From positions 18,689,615 to 18,753,614 of the forward strand of contig LS997564.1 of the NCBI GenBank assembly GCA_000469685.2: a DNA stretch of 64,000 bases, written 5' to 3'. A program made the position numbers and the translations under genes. Below are positions 44,740-56,756 of the stretch, in pieces. The first letter of the stretch is position 1, and the number at the start of each line of letters is the position of its first letter. The DNA is from Haemonchus contortus. Taxonomy: Eukaryota > Nematoda > Chromadorea > Rhabditida > Trichostrongylidae. The notes beneath the pieces are model-generated. The model was not told the DNA's origin and searched no databases. It saw only the letters and a program-made list of their open reading frames with translations.

Positions 44740-46230
44740 TACAGGAACACAAGTGAACAAGCACATTCCAATATTTGTTGCAGTGATTGCAGTGAGGGGT
44801 TAGTGTGGAATTTCTGAAACTAACCACGTTTGTTCCAAAAAGATTTGTTACTCATTTCGACACAACCCGCATCACCGTAACATGCATTCATTTAATAAAG
44901 AAAGATTCGATGCTTTACCATCGTGTGAAGCTGAAAGTGATCTTGGAGAAGGGCAGTTCTGAGTTCCCCTCTTCCTGAGAGTTCTCAAAGCGTTACCACG
45001 TAAGCTTGGAGGGTGACTGTCTGCTGAATCGAGCAGTTCTACGGCAAGGCTTACAAATTCCAATAAAAAAAACTGATTGTATACTATTCTGACAATGAGG
45101 CTCAGGTTTTGCCAGCCCTTTAGTCCTGGTTTTTAAAAACTTCTTCAATCAAAACTGATAACTTAAATCTTACAAAAACATACAAGCCAAGACTCACAGG
45201 CCGTATTACTAAATCACAGAGTCCAAGAATTGCGAAATCTGTCGAGTCGATTTCAACATGCACGATTTCAACATGGAACATAGTTCAAAAAACAAAAGTG
45301 TAGATTGTCTCGCCACAGAGGGAAAGGAAGTGCTAAAGAAGACCTCCTCCAAGTTAGTTTTTTCAAACTTCGCCCGGAACATGAATTGCCAAATCAAATG
45401 AAAACATCGAAAAAGTTTTTCTTATCGTGTTAGCTGCAAGGAATGAGCTAAGTCGTGAAGTTTGAAAAAGAATAGCGTCACCTGTGGAAAAAGAATAGTT
45501 CTTAAAAGTATAGCACAAATGTCACGCAATTAATGTGCTTGAGGGACGATTGGAACCCAGTTTAAGGACTAGGATGTTCAGCCGCTCCACCGTCAACCCA
45601 CGAGTACTCCACTCAAAACCGCCGCTTCATTTGCCGCCTGACCTGCCGCGCGCGACGTTAACGGCACATCTCTGTTGGAACGCGACAGCCCTTCGTAGTC
45701 AATACTTTTCTTTTTCCTGAGGTCAAAACAAGTTCTGACACATATGAGTCGGATTTAGTTGATAGAGCTTTTGCACTGGAATTAGAAGTATCCTAGTAGC
45801 CTGTTAGAGGTGATTATCTCTGTGAAGAAGCTTTGCCTTTATCTTCCCAGAAGATCCTGTCTAGTTTTTATTTCTCGTAATCTATCTTTTTTCTCAATCG
45901 CTAGCCTAGTTTTTTGATCTCTGCTTGAAATTCTCAGAAACGATTCATCAATTTTGAGTTTTTTTTTTCCGCACAATATTGCCTGGGTTCTATGTTTTCA
46001 AAGTATTAAATATCACTCCACTTTATTCACAGGCCACCTCATGTCCATCTGAAATGACTTCTTGACAACCTATAGAATTACTGTAAACAACTAGCCAGAC
46101 CCTTTTGTCTTTTATACCAGTGAAATCGCGTTGTCAAGCAGCTGCAAAGTAGGCCAGTTGGCTTTTGCAAAGTATTTCTCCTTAGGAAATGATCTATTGG
46201 CCTCTGTTACACCAAAAAGATTTAGTCGCC
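44740..46230. other. Intergenic, no gene recognised
   Basis: AT-rich sequence with only short unsupported reading frames. A GC-richer patch (45.54-45.69 kb) reads as a 61-codon frame with no splice context or family resemblance. Confidence 0.4.
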
Positions 46231-46249
46231 CATGTATACAGGCACGAAA

Positions 46250-46405
46250 ATTCAGTCCGGCACTCGGCTCTTCCAGTAATCCGGCACGTGTTAACACGTA
46301 AATTTACTCGTCACATATACGACGCGTCGAAAGGAGGCTCTGGGCAAGGACACGGGGGTGGGGTAAGTCAGGGGGTTACTGTAAGAGCCGAGTGCCGGAC
46401 TGAAT
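46250..46405. mobile_element. Young MITE, 156 bp with 30-bp terminal inverted repeats
   Basis: The left terminus attcagtccggcactcggct(ctt) and the complement of the right terminus agree over 30 bp with a single mismatch (cttcc against cttac). The interior shows no similarity to known genes. Such well-kept ends suggest recent insertion or activity. No clear target duplication could be picked. Confidence 0.75.
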
Positions 46406-46589
46406 CTTCGTCTTAGTCCCATGTACATCCTCCATGATTCTAGACGGACTGTGCGGTGTTCCATAATACTGCATAAGAGCTTCTACTATGTAAATTGTTT
46501 GAAAGCAGTTCTGACTACAGACTATTCTATTCTGAAGTCGTTCGAGTTTTTATAAATGTATTATTATCCCATGAGTGATATCTAAAACC

Positions 46590-46800
46590 ATATACGTCTT
46601 TCGGCGAGAATTTGATGTAGTGGGATAAAATCTGGGAGGATAAAATTACTGACTTGTACATTGGATGGCTACAGTAAACCATTGTATAGGCTAGATACGC
46701 ATTCAACACGTCGCTACGATTCTGACGAAGGTAGAATGTGAGGCGCATCCCTGAGATGAGATTGATCAACGGCCAAAGGCTTTACCATTTATCCCTTCAC
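46590..46800 (+). mobile_element. 3' part of a SINE copy
   Basis: It contains the family blocks gggaggataaaa, gacttgtacattggatggct, attgtataggctagatacgc, gaggcgcatccct and the terminal atttatccctt tail. The tRNA-like head is missing or too diverged to recognise. Confidence 0.6.
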
Positions 46801-46809
46801 CATGAATTC

Positions 46810-49800
46810 TAAACCAAAATGCTTCGGATACCCTTCAATTGCATCAATCGTGGTCTCTTTCAAGTTTTTCTAAAGGATGGCTTCGCTTCCTAGTTCATAG
46901 TTACTCTCCTTTCTAGGTAAGGTAGACTGTAAGAGTGTTCAACATACAACCTATGTTCACAAAGGACCTGACCTTTCTAAGTAAGCAAACAGTCCTGGTC
47001 TCATAGGGCAGTAGGATTTTTAGCTACGATTTGTAAGCAGCAATCAAATACTTCAAAGTGCGCATCTAATTATAAAGCGTATATTGAAGAAACTGTGAAT
47101 GTCAATCTTCATAGAATCACTGACCTCACTGAAAGCCAAAATTAATAGGTGATCAATAACTTGCGAGTTTTCCTGCAGTGCTTATGGAATATCCTGCATA
47201 GCGCTCAGAGGTAGACTACCCTGGCGGGAAAGTACTTTGTTGGGGGTCGATCCAGGCCTGTAGAAGCCAGTTGAATATGGAGACTGTTCACAGCTGTGAC
47301 TATTTTTGATAGTGCGCCACCCGGTATCAGGTGAGAGCATGAACTGATATCAGCTCTGGGTGAGGTAATAGTACAAATGGTGTGTGTAAAGTATCCAAAG
47401 AGGCTAAAGTCGGTAGAGCATCGCTAATTACCACAGACATGATGCGGGTACCATGTTCTGTATCAAAACTCGCCCTCACCCTGAAAGGCCACTGTACTAC
47501 TAAGATAGGTTGATTGAAAGAAAACCCGTCCACGACAGAGCCCTAACTCTAAGCAGAAGTTGAATGTTTGGCGCAGTTGATGAAAATCATTCAACTCCAA
47601 ACGACCCATCCCGTATTTGGTCCTTAAGCAATGTATGAAGCTGAACAGGCATGAAGCTTCCAAGTTTTGGAGTTCACGCTTCCGTCTCGGTGATCTCTTT
47701 GTTGACAATTTCGAGCAACTTTATGGTTCGTTATACAACCTTACAGAACAACCTCTATACCACTTCCACTTTACAGCGAAAGCGCTGGCACGATTATCTG
47801 GGATAGGGATGTAGATTAGCTTCGTTTACCATCCAGTCCATCGGCTTTGAGTCGCCGGTGGCGAGCCGACTGTCCCATTAGCTGGTAAGACAGGTGGGGG
47901 TTGTCAAAGTGACCCTCTCTCCTATTTCATGAAAAAAAGATGATAATTTGATGGCGTACCAGATCGGTTGAAGAGCTGGTGAGTGTTCGGCATTTGTTGG
48001 AGGCAAGATCTGGAATGTGGAGCTCATTGTTTTCTAAACTTTCCGGGCTCCTAGATAAGGCTCGTATTTTTCACTGCTGTATTGCATGTGCCAAATCTTC
48101 GAAAAGCAGGCAGTTTCATGGGACTCTTGTTTAATGACTTCTCGTCGGGCATGAGCATGAACTTGAACTGACCGTTTCAACGGTGTACTGAAACGCGGTA
48201 ATGTACTCTGTGTTTACTTCCTAGTTGTTCCACGTACAAAGTATCCTAGAAACGCCTCTAAAAGCCGTAAAAGGCAGTGGAAAACTTAGGTTGAAAACTG
48301 ATCGAATGCTGGTATGAATGAGATGGAACAAGGCATGTTTGAGTTTTTCCAGGGTTTTTTTTTTTAATTTTTACAACAGTTTATGCTAAATAATTCCGAA
48401 CTGAGCTCCTATCCTAATAGAATTGACTGTTCAGCAGTAATTCGTCAGATTTATATTGACAAGGGAAGTAAAAACTGTCGTTAATAATCCGTCTAGTGGG
48501 CTATCACTTGCGTAGTTTTTGTGTTTTCTCTTAGAAGAGTGCGATAATCAAAACATGCTGGCAATCAGTTTTCTGACAAGGGCGCTCTAAATCGCAAACA
48601 AAAGAGAACTGGGAATCAATATTGGTTGCTGAACTGAACTGCCTGTTATTGCCTTCCTTATCAAATGGCTTCACCTGGCTCGATTCTAAAACAGGGACTT
48701 TCACGTCTGAAGAACTATCAGGTGAGGTACTTCAAGGGGCTATTTTTCTTTTACAAAGAAAACTTACTTGGTACGTCGATTTGTAACCCTCAGGGCATGT
48801 TACGTTTTATACGTGCCTGTTTGTTGATCAGTAAAGTAATCGATGTGATAAGGGAGCTGATGTCAATGTTTCACTGATGGCCCTGGGAAATGAGCAAAAC
48901 GTTCGGCTCCATGTAGGACTTCAACTCTTACCTGTATTTTCCGGGGTAATACTCTTATCGATAACACTATGGAGACCCCCATTTGATCTATCTCGACTTC
49001 CTGGTCATATAATTACCACGGCTTATTGATTCTCTTGATTTCCCTGATTGGAATTACCCCCTTAGGTCTTGTATATCTTGTACATAATTACTACACCCTT
49101 ACTTAGTCATTCCCATTTCAAAGCTACCTATGGGTGGGAAAGAAAGCGTAGCTCAAGCAAGAATGAAACTCAAAGGTTGTTGGTGAAGCAGAATTCTTCA
49201 AGTATGATGAGTACGATAGGAGGTTAAGGTAAAGGTAGAAAAACCGACGGTATAGATGTCTCTAACGTATGAAAGAAATTTTCATGAAGCGATATTATTT
49301 ATTGGACTATTTGTAACCTGGGCTATCCTAACCATGAAACTGGTGAAAGTGCAGAAAGTTTTGGGAAGACCGGAATTGGGCATTACAATTCAATCATGAA
49401 AACATTTAAGATTCCATATGTCCTAGACGAATCTTTAGTCGATCATTTCAAAATGAATAAGAGTTTACCACTTAGTTGATAACTCTCTCTAATATTTGGC
49501 TGCAAAATTCCTTCAAATCTAGCACCAAGAAGAGGAATCCAGATCACCTATTCTGTTCCATATTATTAAAGTGACTCGTGTCTTATGACTTCGGTCGATT
49601 ATCCTCTTCGTAACCTTACCAACCAGTGGCATATCGTCCTCACGATTTTCTCAGGTCTTTTATGTTCAAGCAGCCTCTTTCTCTCGAACAATAAAATGCT
49701 ATTAGCAATTGCAAGCTTCACGCTCTCTCGATGAAAGGGGTTTTTGTTTTTATGCAGGCTATTTTTCTGCGAGAGTCATGAATGAACAGTTGAATACAAC

Positions 49801-49820
49801 GTTCTTACGTAGGCTTAGGC
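46810..49820. other. Intergenic, no supported gene
   Basis: Mixed AT-rich sequence. One possible first exon is visible at 48665-48721 (ATG, 19 codons, then CAG and gtgagg) but I cannot connect it to any downstream exon with confidence. Confidence 0.35.
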
Positions 49821-49823
49821 AGC

Positions 49824-50121
49824 ATGACGTTAGCTTACAAGCCTTTGTCACAGTGCTCTTTTGGAGAAATAACAGCCCTCGTAGTCGTAGTTGTGAAAGA
49901 GAGTGACAAAGCTGAAGCTCTCTTGTCGAGAGAGGACAGCAGAACTCAAAGAATTCGAAAAAAGTACGATCAGTTAACCGACTCAGCAGATAGCAGTAGT
50001 GTGATTCAATTTTCAGCCTTACTAATTGCAAGAGGACTTAAAGAACTCCGGCCCCTGAGAGAATGGTATCTGACGTTGTCCGATGGAATGCCATTGAGAT
50101 TCAGTTTTCGACTCTTAGGTG
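49824..50121 (+). CDS. Possible exon of an unrecognised gene
   Basis: An open frame of about 100 codons with a charged, gene-like middle part (SDKAEALLSREDSRTQRIRK, then LKELRPLREWYLTLSDG) ends at CTTAG before a consensus gtgaga donor (about 50119). Codon usage looks more coding than its surroundings. I do not recognise the protein, the start is uncertain, and no following exon is obvious before the phosphatase at 50460. Confidence 0.3.
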
Positions 50122-50459
50122 AGATAACCTTCGAATTTAAATAAGTAAATAAATAACCAATTTAGGCCTTTGACTAGGTACTCCCAGACCGTTTCTTTCT
50201 GGCACAACGCAAGATTCCGCCTCCTAAGAGATCGAAATCTTTCTTTAGTTCAATCTGCAGAAACAATCGGACCATGAAATGTGTATTCAAGCTCTCGCAC
50301 ACTTCATGTTTTCAAGCTTGAGCTTCAATGATGAAGTGCACTTCCATTTGTCTCAATATGATCACTCTCCTCTCCTGTATCTCTTCTTCCTTGTTCACAT
50401 CTCACTATACCCGCCACACAAACTGATTTATCTTTATTTTTCAGATTTTTCGCAATGCG

Positions 50460-51323
50460 ATGTCTCTGCCAACGATTTCTCGAGAAGATGTGCTCCAATT
50501 CGATACATTCCTTTTCGACGGCGACGGTACTCTGTGGGATAGGGGAATCCCAGTTCCTGGAGCAGTAGATTTTGTTGCCACTCTTCGCAAGGAAGGGAAA
50601 CGTTTCCTTATCGTGAGTAATAATCCCACCAGGACCATTGACCAGAATTTGTCGATGATATCGGGAATGGGATTTGAGGGATTCACAGAGAAAAATGTGA
50701 TCACTCCCGCAATTGTTTTGGCGGCATACCTTCGGCAACGGCCAGCTTATGCTCAGCAGCCTGTATACCTTTTGGGAAATGACAGCATTAAGGAGATCCT
50801 GGAAAGCGAAGGCAATGTGCACTGTTTTGGCAACGGACCACAGATAGCTGATAGTCATTCAGAAGAGAACCCCTTATCCGAGCCGAAGGCAGTAATATCC
50901 ACCTGGGAGCCGTACCTCAGTCATGCCAAGATCTCAAAAGCGGCGCAGTTCCTAGAAAAGGACGAGGTTGACTTTCTGGTAACAGACGAAGACTATGCAA
51001 TTCCAGTGCCGAGTCCTGGCAATGAACTTCCTCGCTCTGGTTGTCCATCTTCTATAATCCAAGCGATTAGCGGTCGGATCCCCACAGTTATCGGCAAGCC
51101 ACATAAGCCGATGGCCGATTTTCTGATGAACTGGGAGCGGATTGATCCGGCAAAGACCATAATGTTTGGGGATCGGCTCGAAACGGACATCCAGTTCGCT
51201 AATGAAAACGGTTTCACGAGTTGTCTGGTACTGACCGGTGTGCACTCGCTGGAGGATGTCCGGAAGGCGGAACAACGTGGCGAAAGAAAGCTCGTTCCAC
51301 ACCATGTCTTTAAATTCTCTTAG
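50460..51323 (+). CDS. HAD phosphatase, PGP family paralogue, intronless, 287 aa
   Basis: Intact single-exon frame. Motif I FLFDGDGTLW (D20/D22), motif II FLIVSNNPTR, motif III Lys in GKPHKPMADFL, motif IV FGDRLETDI, followed by QFANENGFTSC that is identical in all four copies. It is a few residues shorter than its sisters and ends VFKFS. Motif I has Gly in place of Ala between the two aspartates and the DGT form. With the 53270 copy it forms one subgroup (DGTLW, TDEDYA). An acceptor (ttttcag, ending 50444) precedes the ATG by 15 nt. An out-of-frame ATG lies at 50455. The family acts on small phosphometabolites, and substrate is not decidable here. Confidence 0.92.
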   Translation: MSLPTISREDVLQFDTFLFDGDGTLWDRGIPVPGAVDFVATLRKEGKRFLIVSNNPTRTIDQNLSMISGMGFEGFTEKNVITPAIVLAAYLRQRPAYAQQPVYLLGNDSIKEILESEGNVHCFGNGPQIADSHSEENPLSEPKAVISTWEPYLSHAKISKAAQFLEKDEVDFLVTDEDYAIPVPSPGNELPRSGCPSSIIQAISGRIPTVIGKPHKPMADFLMNWERIDPAKTIMFGDRLETDIQFANENGFTSCLVLTGVHSLEDVRKAEQRGERKLVPHHVFKFS

Positions 51324-51577
51324 CTATTTATGACCAAATTCACCTCTCGACTACTGTATATATGTTTTAGTATGATCTTTCTCCCATATTGAAAACGTCT
51401 TTCTTATGGTAAATTTCTGTACTATTTTTTTTTCTAAAAGCTTAGCAACTGTTCTGTGATCGTCATAGAGAGGGTTCAATTTCACGTGAAAGTGCAAGGT
51501 TGTCGCATGATGTCACTGGAGAAATTTCCGAGAAATGTCTCTAGAACTGCGGCACCTTGAAACAACTACTGTGTGAA

Positions 51578-51664
51578 GGCGGAGTTGGCAAGCTCATTAC
51601 TTTGGTGATTTGGGTTCGCTAATTCACCAATTAGAAGATCTCCAAGGCAATGCCAACTCCGCCC
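51578..51664. repeat. Small inverted-repeat element (about 87 bp)
   Basis: ggcggagttggca at the left faces tgccaactccgcc at the right (13-bp perfect arms), with a partly palindromic interior (gcgaatt...). It is located just 3' of the phosphatase at 50460. Confidence 0.6.
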
Positions 51665-53240
51665 ATTTGCTCTCCTCCGCTCACCGTTCTGCTTGTTTTA
51701 ATAATAACTGCTCTAATTTTGCTCCATCGTTTGTAGGTAATATTGTAAAGGTTCTCATGTGTCCACTGCTCTCAGACTGTTCGTCTTTTTCTTGAAGGTA
51801 TTAAAACCTTTTACCTACACTTGTACTTGTAGTTTTCGAAGTATATCTTTGAAGTTCCGAAGTTTCTGTTACTTTTATTGCCAGAGGGAGTACCCAGAAA
51901 CCATTTCTTCGTGAATGCTATTAACAACTTTATGCACCTGCCTTTACGATCCTTCCGCTTCCCCCCCCCCCCTCTTCCCCACACCTCCCACACACAAAAA
52001 TGGGTAAAAACAGCCCAACTCCTAATCGATGAACGCATACTAGAAGCACTTTGTGTAAGCTGTTCCTCCACACCAAACCCACCGAACTTGACGGCTACAC
52101 CTGGTTAAGTGGCCAGCTGTTTTCCTCCTAGATACGTTCGCAATAATTTCGGTGTCTAGGCGCTCTCACTCATTGTTTTATCTTATCAAGGGCTTCGTAC
52201 AAATAGTCGTGACTCCTTCAAGATTAGATGGTTATCGTGATCCTAAAAATAGACGAACTAAAACAAGTCCAGTGGCTTCATGAAACTATCTAGCTCCCAA
52301 AGATTCGATTTCTCCAACCCTTGAGCTCTTTTTCCCTAATGCGTTTGAGAATCTCCTAGTAATTTTTTGAAGTGGCAATATTCATTTTAAAAGTCCCGAA
52401 CCTCCTAAACATAACGCAAATAAGCTACCAGGGTTTGTTGAATTCTTTCTGCGAATGACAGTTCAATAACAGCTTTTTGTCCTCCATCTCCAGGGTTTGG
52501 TTCTCGAAGTCTTAAGAAATACCCAGTTGTGCGCTACTGCTCTTTATGAATGATCCTGAAACCTAAATTAGCCAATATTTATAATTTCGTGAAAATTTCT
52601 GTGATTTACTAACGATGAGTCTCTCTATGGGTTCATGGGCTATAGAAATGGAGTTGCTTCTATTTACAAACTCGTTTTAAGATGCGCCTCGCATTTCACT
52701 TCTATTCATGATCGTAGTGAAGTTTGAATGGGTATGTCAGTGATTGTGATGAATACGAGGCAGTCAGGGCAATTATTCTCCCACACGATGGATCTAGAAC
52801 CAGCTTACAGATGTCTAAGATAGAATAGTTCGTTTACACGGACGGGTGCTGATCCGAGAGTTGGCCAACGAGACATGCGTATAGCAAACATCTCAGAGGT
52901 ACCACTTATGACTGCTGAACCTTGTCCTGAAAGGTTGTAAAAACAGTGGCCATAATAAAACAGCTATATTCTGTGTAATAAAGCCTACATGTACCCGTGA
53001 TGAACGGTCCGTTGGGAAATGCCTCGTGAATCAAGATGAAGCTCGAGGCTTTCCAGGGATAGTACTGGGAAGAGGAAGGGGGCAGAGAAAATTCGCTGGG
53101 GAGGCTTTTTCATAGGAAAGGTTCTCTGCCACAGTACTCGACTTCGTCCTTAATATCCATAAGTGCATGTCCTCGTGGTGATATCTGTTCTACTTGATCT
53201 TGATTACCGTCGAATTGATGGTTTTAACTTCTATTTCGTA
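51665..53240. other. Intergenic between phosphatase paralogues, with a SINE remnant
   Basis: Contains a poly-C run (about 51961-51973) and, near 52.68-52.83 kb, a reverse SINE remnant (gatgcgcctcgcatttcact, tattctcccacac). No exon-like sequence was found. Upstream of 53270 a Tyr-rich short frame at 53163 is out of frame with the phosphatase and is not supported. Confidence 0.4.
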
Positions 53241-53269
53241 GCCATGAAAAGGCCTTGTTTAGAACTTCG

Positions 53270-54145
53270 ATGCCTCCGACAGCTCTATCACGGGATGAAA
53301 TGCTCAAGTTTGAAACGTACCTATTTGATGCTGATGGCACTCTATGGGAGGAGCATGGACCGTTGCCAGGAGCTGTGGATTTTGTTTCGGCTCTTCAAAC
53401 CGCAGGAAAGCGGCTGTTTCTTGTGAGTAATAATCCAAACCGATCAATGGATCAATACCTAGACCGAGTAATAAGAATGGGATTCAAAGGTTTCACAAAG
53501 GAAAATGTCATAAATCCTGGTATCGTTATGGGTACGTATTTCCGTGATAGGCCCGATTACGCTGGACAGCCGGTGTACCTTTTAGGTAACGAGAATGTTA
53601 AAAGGACATTGGAAAGTATAGGTAATGTACGATGTTTTGGAACTGGGCAAGAAAATCCAGAAAAAGACCATCCAACGGAGGACCTCCTGACAAATCCAAA
53701 AGCCGTCGTATCTAGCCTCGAGCCATATCTCAGTTATTCAAAGATCATGAAAGCTGTGAACTACCTGAAGCGGAGTGAAGTAGAATTCCTGGTGACGGAT
53801 GAGGACTATGCGCTCCCGTTCCTTGGCCCAGACAAACTTCCTAGTTCAGGCCATCCATCGGGTATCATTCAGACGATTTCTGGTCGTACTCCAAAAGTTT
53901 TTGGAAAGCCTCACAAGTTCATGGCCGATTTTTTGAAGAATAAAGGGAAAGGGCTTATCGATCCAACGAGGACCATCATGATTGGCGATCGGCTCGAGAC
54001 GGACATCCAATTTGCGAACGAGAACGGCTTCACAAGTTGCTTGGTGTTGACCGGAGTTCATTCCCTGGAAGATGTGAAGAATGCAGAGCGACGAGGGGAT
54101 AAACACCTCGTCCCGAAACACGTCTTTTCTTTCCTTTCATCGTGA
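53270..54145 (+). CDS. HAD phosphatase, PGP family paralogue, intronless, 291 aa
   Basis: Single-exon frame starting at the ATG of MPPTALSRDE, chosen because it aligns with the starts of the sister copies and because a tgtttag acceptor ends 7 nt before it. Motif I YLFDADGTLW (D20/D22), motif II LFLVSNNPNR, motif III Lys in GKPHKFMADFL, motif IV IGDRLETDI. There are two extra residues before LIDP (NKGKGLIDP) relative to the other copies. It ends VFSFLSS like the - strand copy. No disabling mutation is seen. It lies 1.95 kb after the previous copy in the same orientation. Confidence 0.92.
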   Translation: MPPTALSRDEMLKFETYLFDADGTLWEEHGPLPGAVDFVSALQTAGKRLFLVSNNPNRSMDQYLDRVIRMGFKGFTKENVINPGIVMGTYFRDRPDYAGQPVYLLGNENVKRTLESIGNVRCFGTGQENPEKDHPTEDLLTNPKAVVSSLEPYLSYSKIMKAVNYLKRSEVEFLVTDEDYALPFLGPDKLPSSGHPSGIIQTISGRTPKVFGKPHKFMADFLKNKGKGLIDPTRTIMIGDRLETDIQFANENGFTSCLVLTGVHSLEDVKNAERRGDKHLVPKHVFSFLSS

Positions 54146-55700
54146 TTGCTATGTTGAACAGTTTTGTAGTGGTATTATAGTTAAGTCTGAATTTAATTTA
54201 TTCGTTCTGATATCTTCAAAAATTTATAAGATGCCGGTACCATTATTGTCAAATGCCCTGCTTTAGTAATGATAGTAAACCTAGGAGAGTGACCCTACCG
54301 ATACCATGAGGTAGGCGTTGAAATTCTTGGCAGAACTTCCGTCACAAAAAAGCCTTATGTGACCATAAACATATGCCATTCTTGATCAAAATCACCCAAA
54401 GAGTACCCGTGTCGTAGACATGGGGCAAAACACCCATCATACACGCAGTAGCCAATATGTAGATCTCCCCCCATCGGTTTCATTGATCTCTATTTTTTCT
54501 TGAAAACTTTTTGGTATTGATTTGCTATGAGTTTCGTGCATAGTAGACTCAGACTGGTGAATAAATGCATAAAATGTAAATTGATTGTATGAAGTAAACA
54601 ATGAAAATAACCAAAATACTGAGTAGAGTAAGCAGTTGCTCTTTATTCTGCAAGGAAAAATATAGCTGATGGATGTGCTTTAGCGATTCGTGGCATGGCT
54701 GCTCACGAATTTTTGCCACCTTCATTGAGGTTAAAATCAGAAATCGTTGGGTACGTGCAGATGACTGAAAAACTAGTCCTTCTCTAGATGAACAAATGTG
54801 TATCGGTGATGTGAATGTATTGAATTAACAATTACCTCCCATGTGGGAATGGGAGTATTCCTGATGCTTCCTAGAATCTTAAGTTGTAATTTAGCGAAAG
54901 GTACGTATTCTAATGTTCCTTTCTGAACAAAAAAATAGCCGAATGAACCGTTTTTTTTTTTGCTAAAATGACCCAACAAAACCCCAAAGAAGATGTGTTT
55001 TGTTGAGCACAAACCGAAGAGTTCCTGTGCCCTTCGGCGTGGGCGGGCTGTCTGGGGTAATCGAACGTTTTTGTTGTTGTTGAAGATTAAAATCTCCCCA
55101 AGCTTTCACCAATCTCATCCTCACATTTCCTTTTGACTGACATCATCTGAATGGCATTATACTAAACTTATAATTAAATTGTAAAATTTTGCTATTAATT
55201 TACTGCATTGGATGTATTTGCGTAGAACTTTTGTCTGAAGTAAGTAAAGCTGGTTCAAGTTCGTCAGCTCTAGAAATTGAAACACTGGTACCATAGGGCA
55301 TGACAAGCATAGGAAAGCTTCGATATTGAGCTCCTCATCTCCGGTGGTCATCGAGAGTAAGCTAAATTACCTGAGTTCTGCAAGGAATAAGGTCGTTTCG
55401 ATGATAAATAGACAAAACAATTCAAAATAATCGCCATTACATAAATTTCAGAATATTAAAATAATTACAAAATAAGCGACAATAATAGTAATCAAGTAGT
55501 TTAAGCAGTGTTAAAACGTTCGAATTACTCTTGCATAAGTGCAACAGCAGACAGAACCGATTGAATCGATAAATCTGTTTGGTCGGCAATGAATCACTAT
55601 CAAACACAAGCCAGTGAAATTCTCTTCATCTCGTTATTGTGTCATGTCTGCTTCGTTGTTGAACTTTAAAGAATCTTGTGCTTGCAGTAATTTACAAATC
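54146..55700. other. Intergenic between phosphatase paralogues
   Basis: AT-rich, with AATAAA near 54560 that could end a transcript of the phosphatase at 53270. No further genes recognised. Confidence 0.4.
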
Positions 55701-55716
55701 TATATATGCATAGCAG

Positions 55717-56021
55717 GGCGGGGGTGGTGTAGTGGGAAGTGGCGCACTCCACACACGCACGGTCACGGGTTCGAATTTCGGATAGGTATTCGCTTAAGCC
55801 GATTAACCCTTCCATCTCTCCAGGGTCGGTTTATTGGAACACGAGTCGTTTGGGTGGATGAAAAGCACTGACTGTACATCGGCTAACCACTGCAATTCAT
55901 TGTATAGGCCTCATACGCATTCAATACTCCATAACGATTCTGAATGGAGGTCGAATGCGTGGGTGCATCCCTTTGATGGGATTGATTAATGGCTCAAGGC
56001 TTTATCCTTTTTTGTCCTTTG
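55717..56021 (+). mobile_element. Complete tRNA-derived SINE with 14-bp target-site duplication
   Basis: The head reads like a tRNA promoter: A-box-like ggtggtgtagtggg and box B gggttcgaatttcg 45-50 bp later. A family-specific body and a T-rich tail (atccttttttgtccttt) follow. Exact direct repeats TATATGCATAGCAG flank it (55703-55716 and 56022-56035), the signature of LINE-assisted retroposition. It is the reference copy for the other SINEs in the window. Confidence 0.85.
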
Positions 56022-56035
56022 TATATGCATAGCAG

Positions 56036-56700
56036 CGAGTGGTTAGATAGAAGTCTTTTTCCCATTTTTATTATTGTCCATTGGGAGACTCGAAGAATCT
56101 TTTTCCATCTTCCTATATTGCTATTCATTTCCGATCTCGTTTCATAAAAATAGAAGGAAGCAGAGGGCAGCGCTGGTGTGGAGGATGCCCCTCCGGCTGG
56201 TAAGCTATATGTCTGGGAGAGAGTACAATAGCATTGAGTTGCTGAAGAATATCAGCCGATTCGCGCTAGTCGTCCTCTATTTGCCAAGCATGTGCTTAAA
56301 ATAGGCCTGCACTCGGGATTATGTAGTGGTGACGAATTTCGTAGTGCGATAAGCCAATACGTGGTGATAAACAATCGAGATAGGGCGCAATAAGGGCTCA
56401 GGATTCCCTCAAAACGTCCAGCCGACTTTCAGCCGTCACAGTTTCTCATTAGCTCTGATTCTTCCTCTATTTACCTCTTTATGAATAATCGCTCATAAAA
56501 ACGATGAATTTATAGATTCAGACAATTTTAAAAATGTACCCGAATTGGGCCTGATTGGTGGATTGTGGAGCCACACTCTCATGTCTCGACAGTCCACAAT
56601 GAGGGATAATGTTGAGTATCGAATTTGCCTACACAATGACAGTACGCCTAGCTACATCGTAACCTTTGATTAGCACCGTTTGACGATCGTCAGAATACAT
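56036..56700. other. Upstream region of the last phosphatase copy
   Basis: No exon-like sequence recognised. A 76-codon frame at 56074 has no splice context or recognisable family. Probably promoter and intergenic DNA. Confidence 0.4.
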
Positions 56701-56756
56701 TTTCCCCTTTGCGTGAAGCCGTTGACCTGATTTCGTTCAGATCGCTCAACATTCTT

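Noticed and set aside
46810..48060. Possible retrotransposon coding remains near 47.2-47.8 kb
   Set aside because: Some frames look faintly protein-like, but I found no recognisable endonuclease, integrase or reverse transcriptase motif.
55717..55790. Possible functional tRNA gene
   Set aside because: A and B boxes are present, but the acceptor stem and anticodon arm do not close, and the same sequence recurs as the head of a dispersed SINE.
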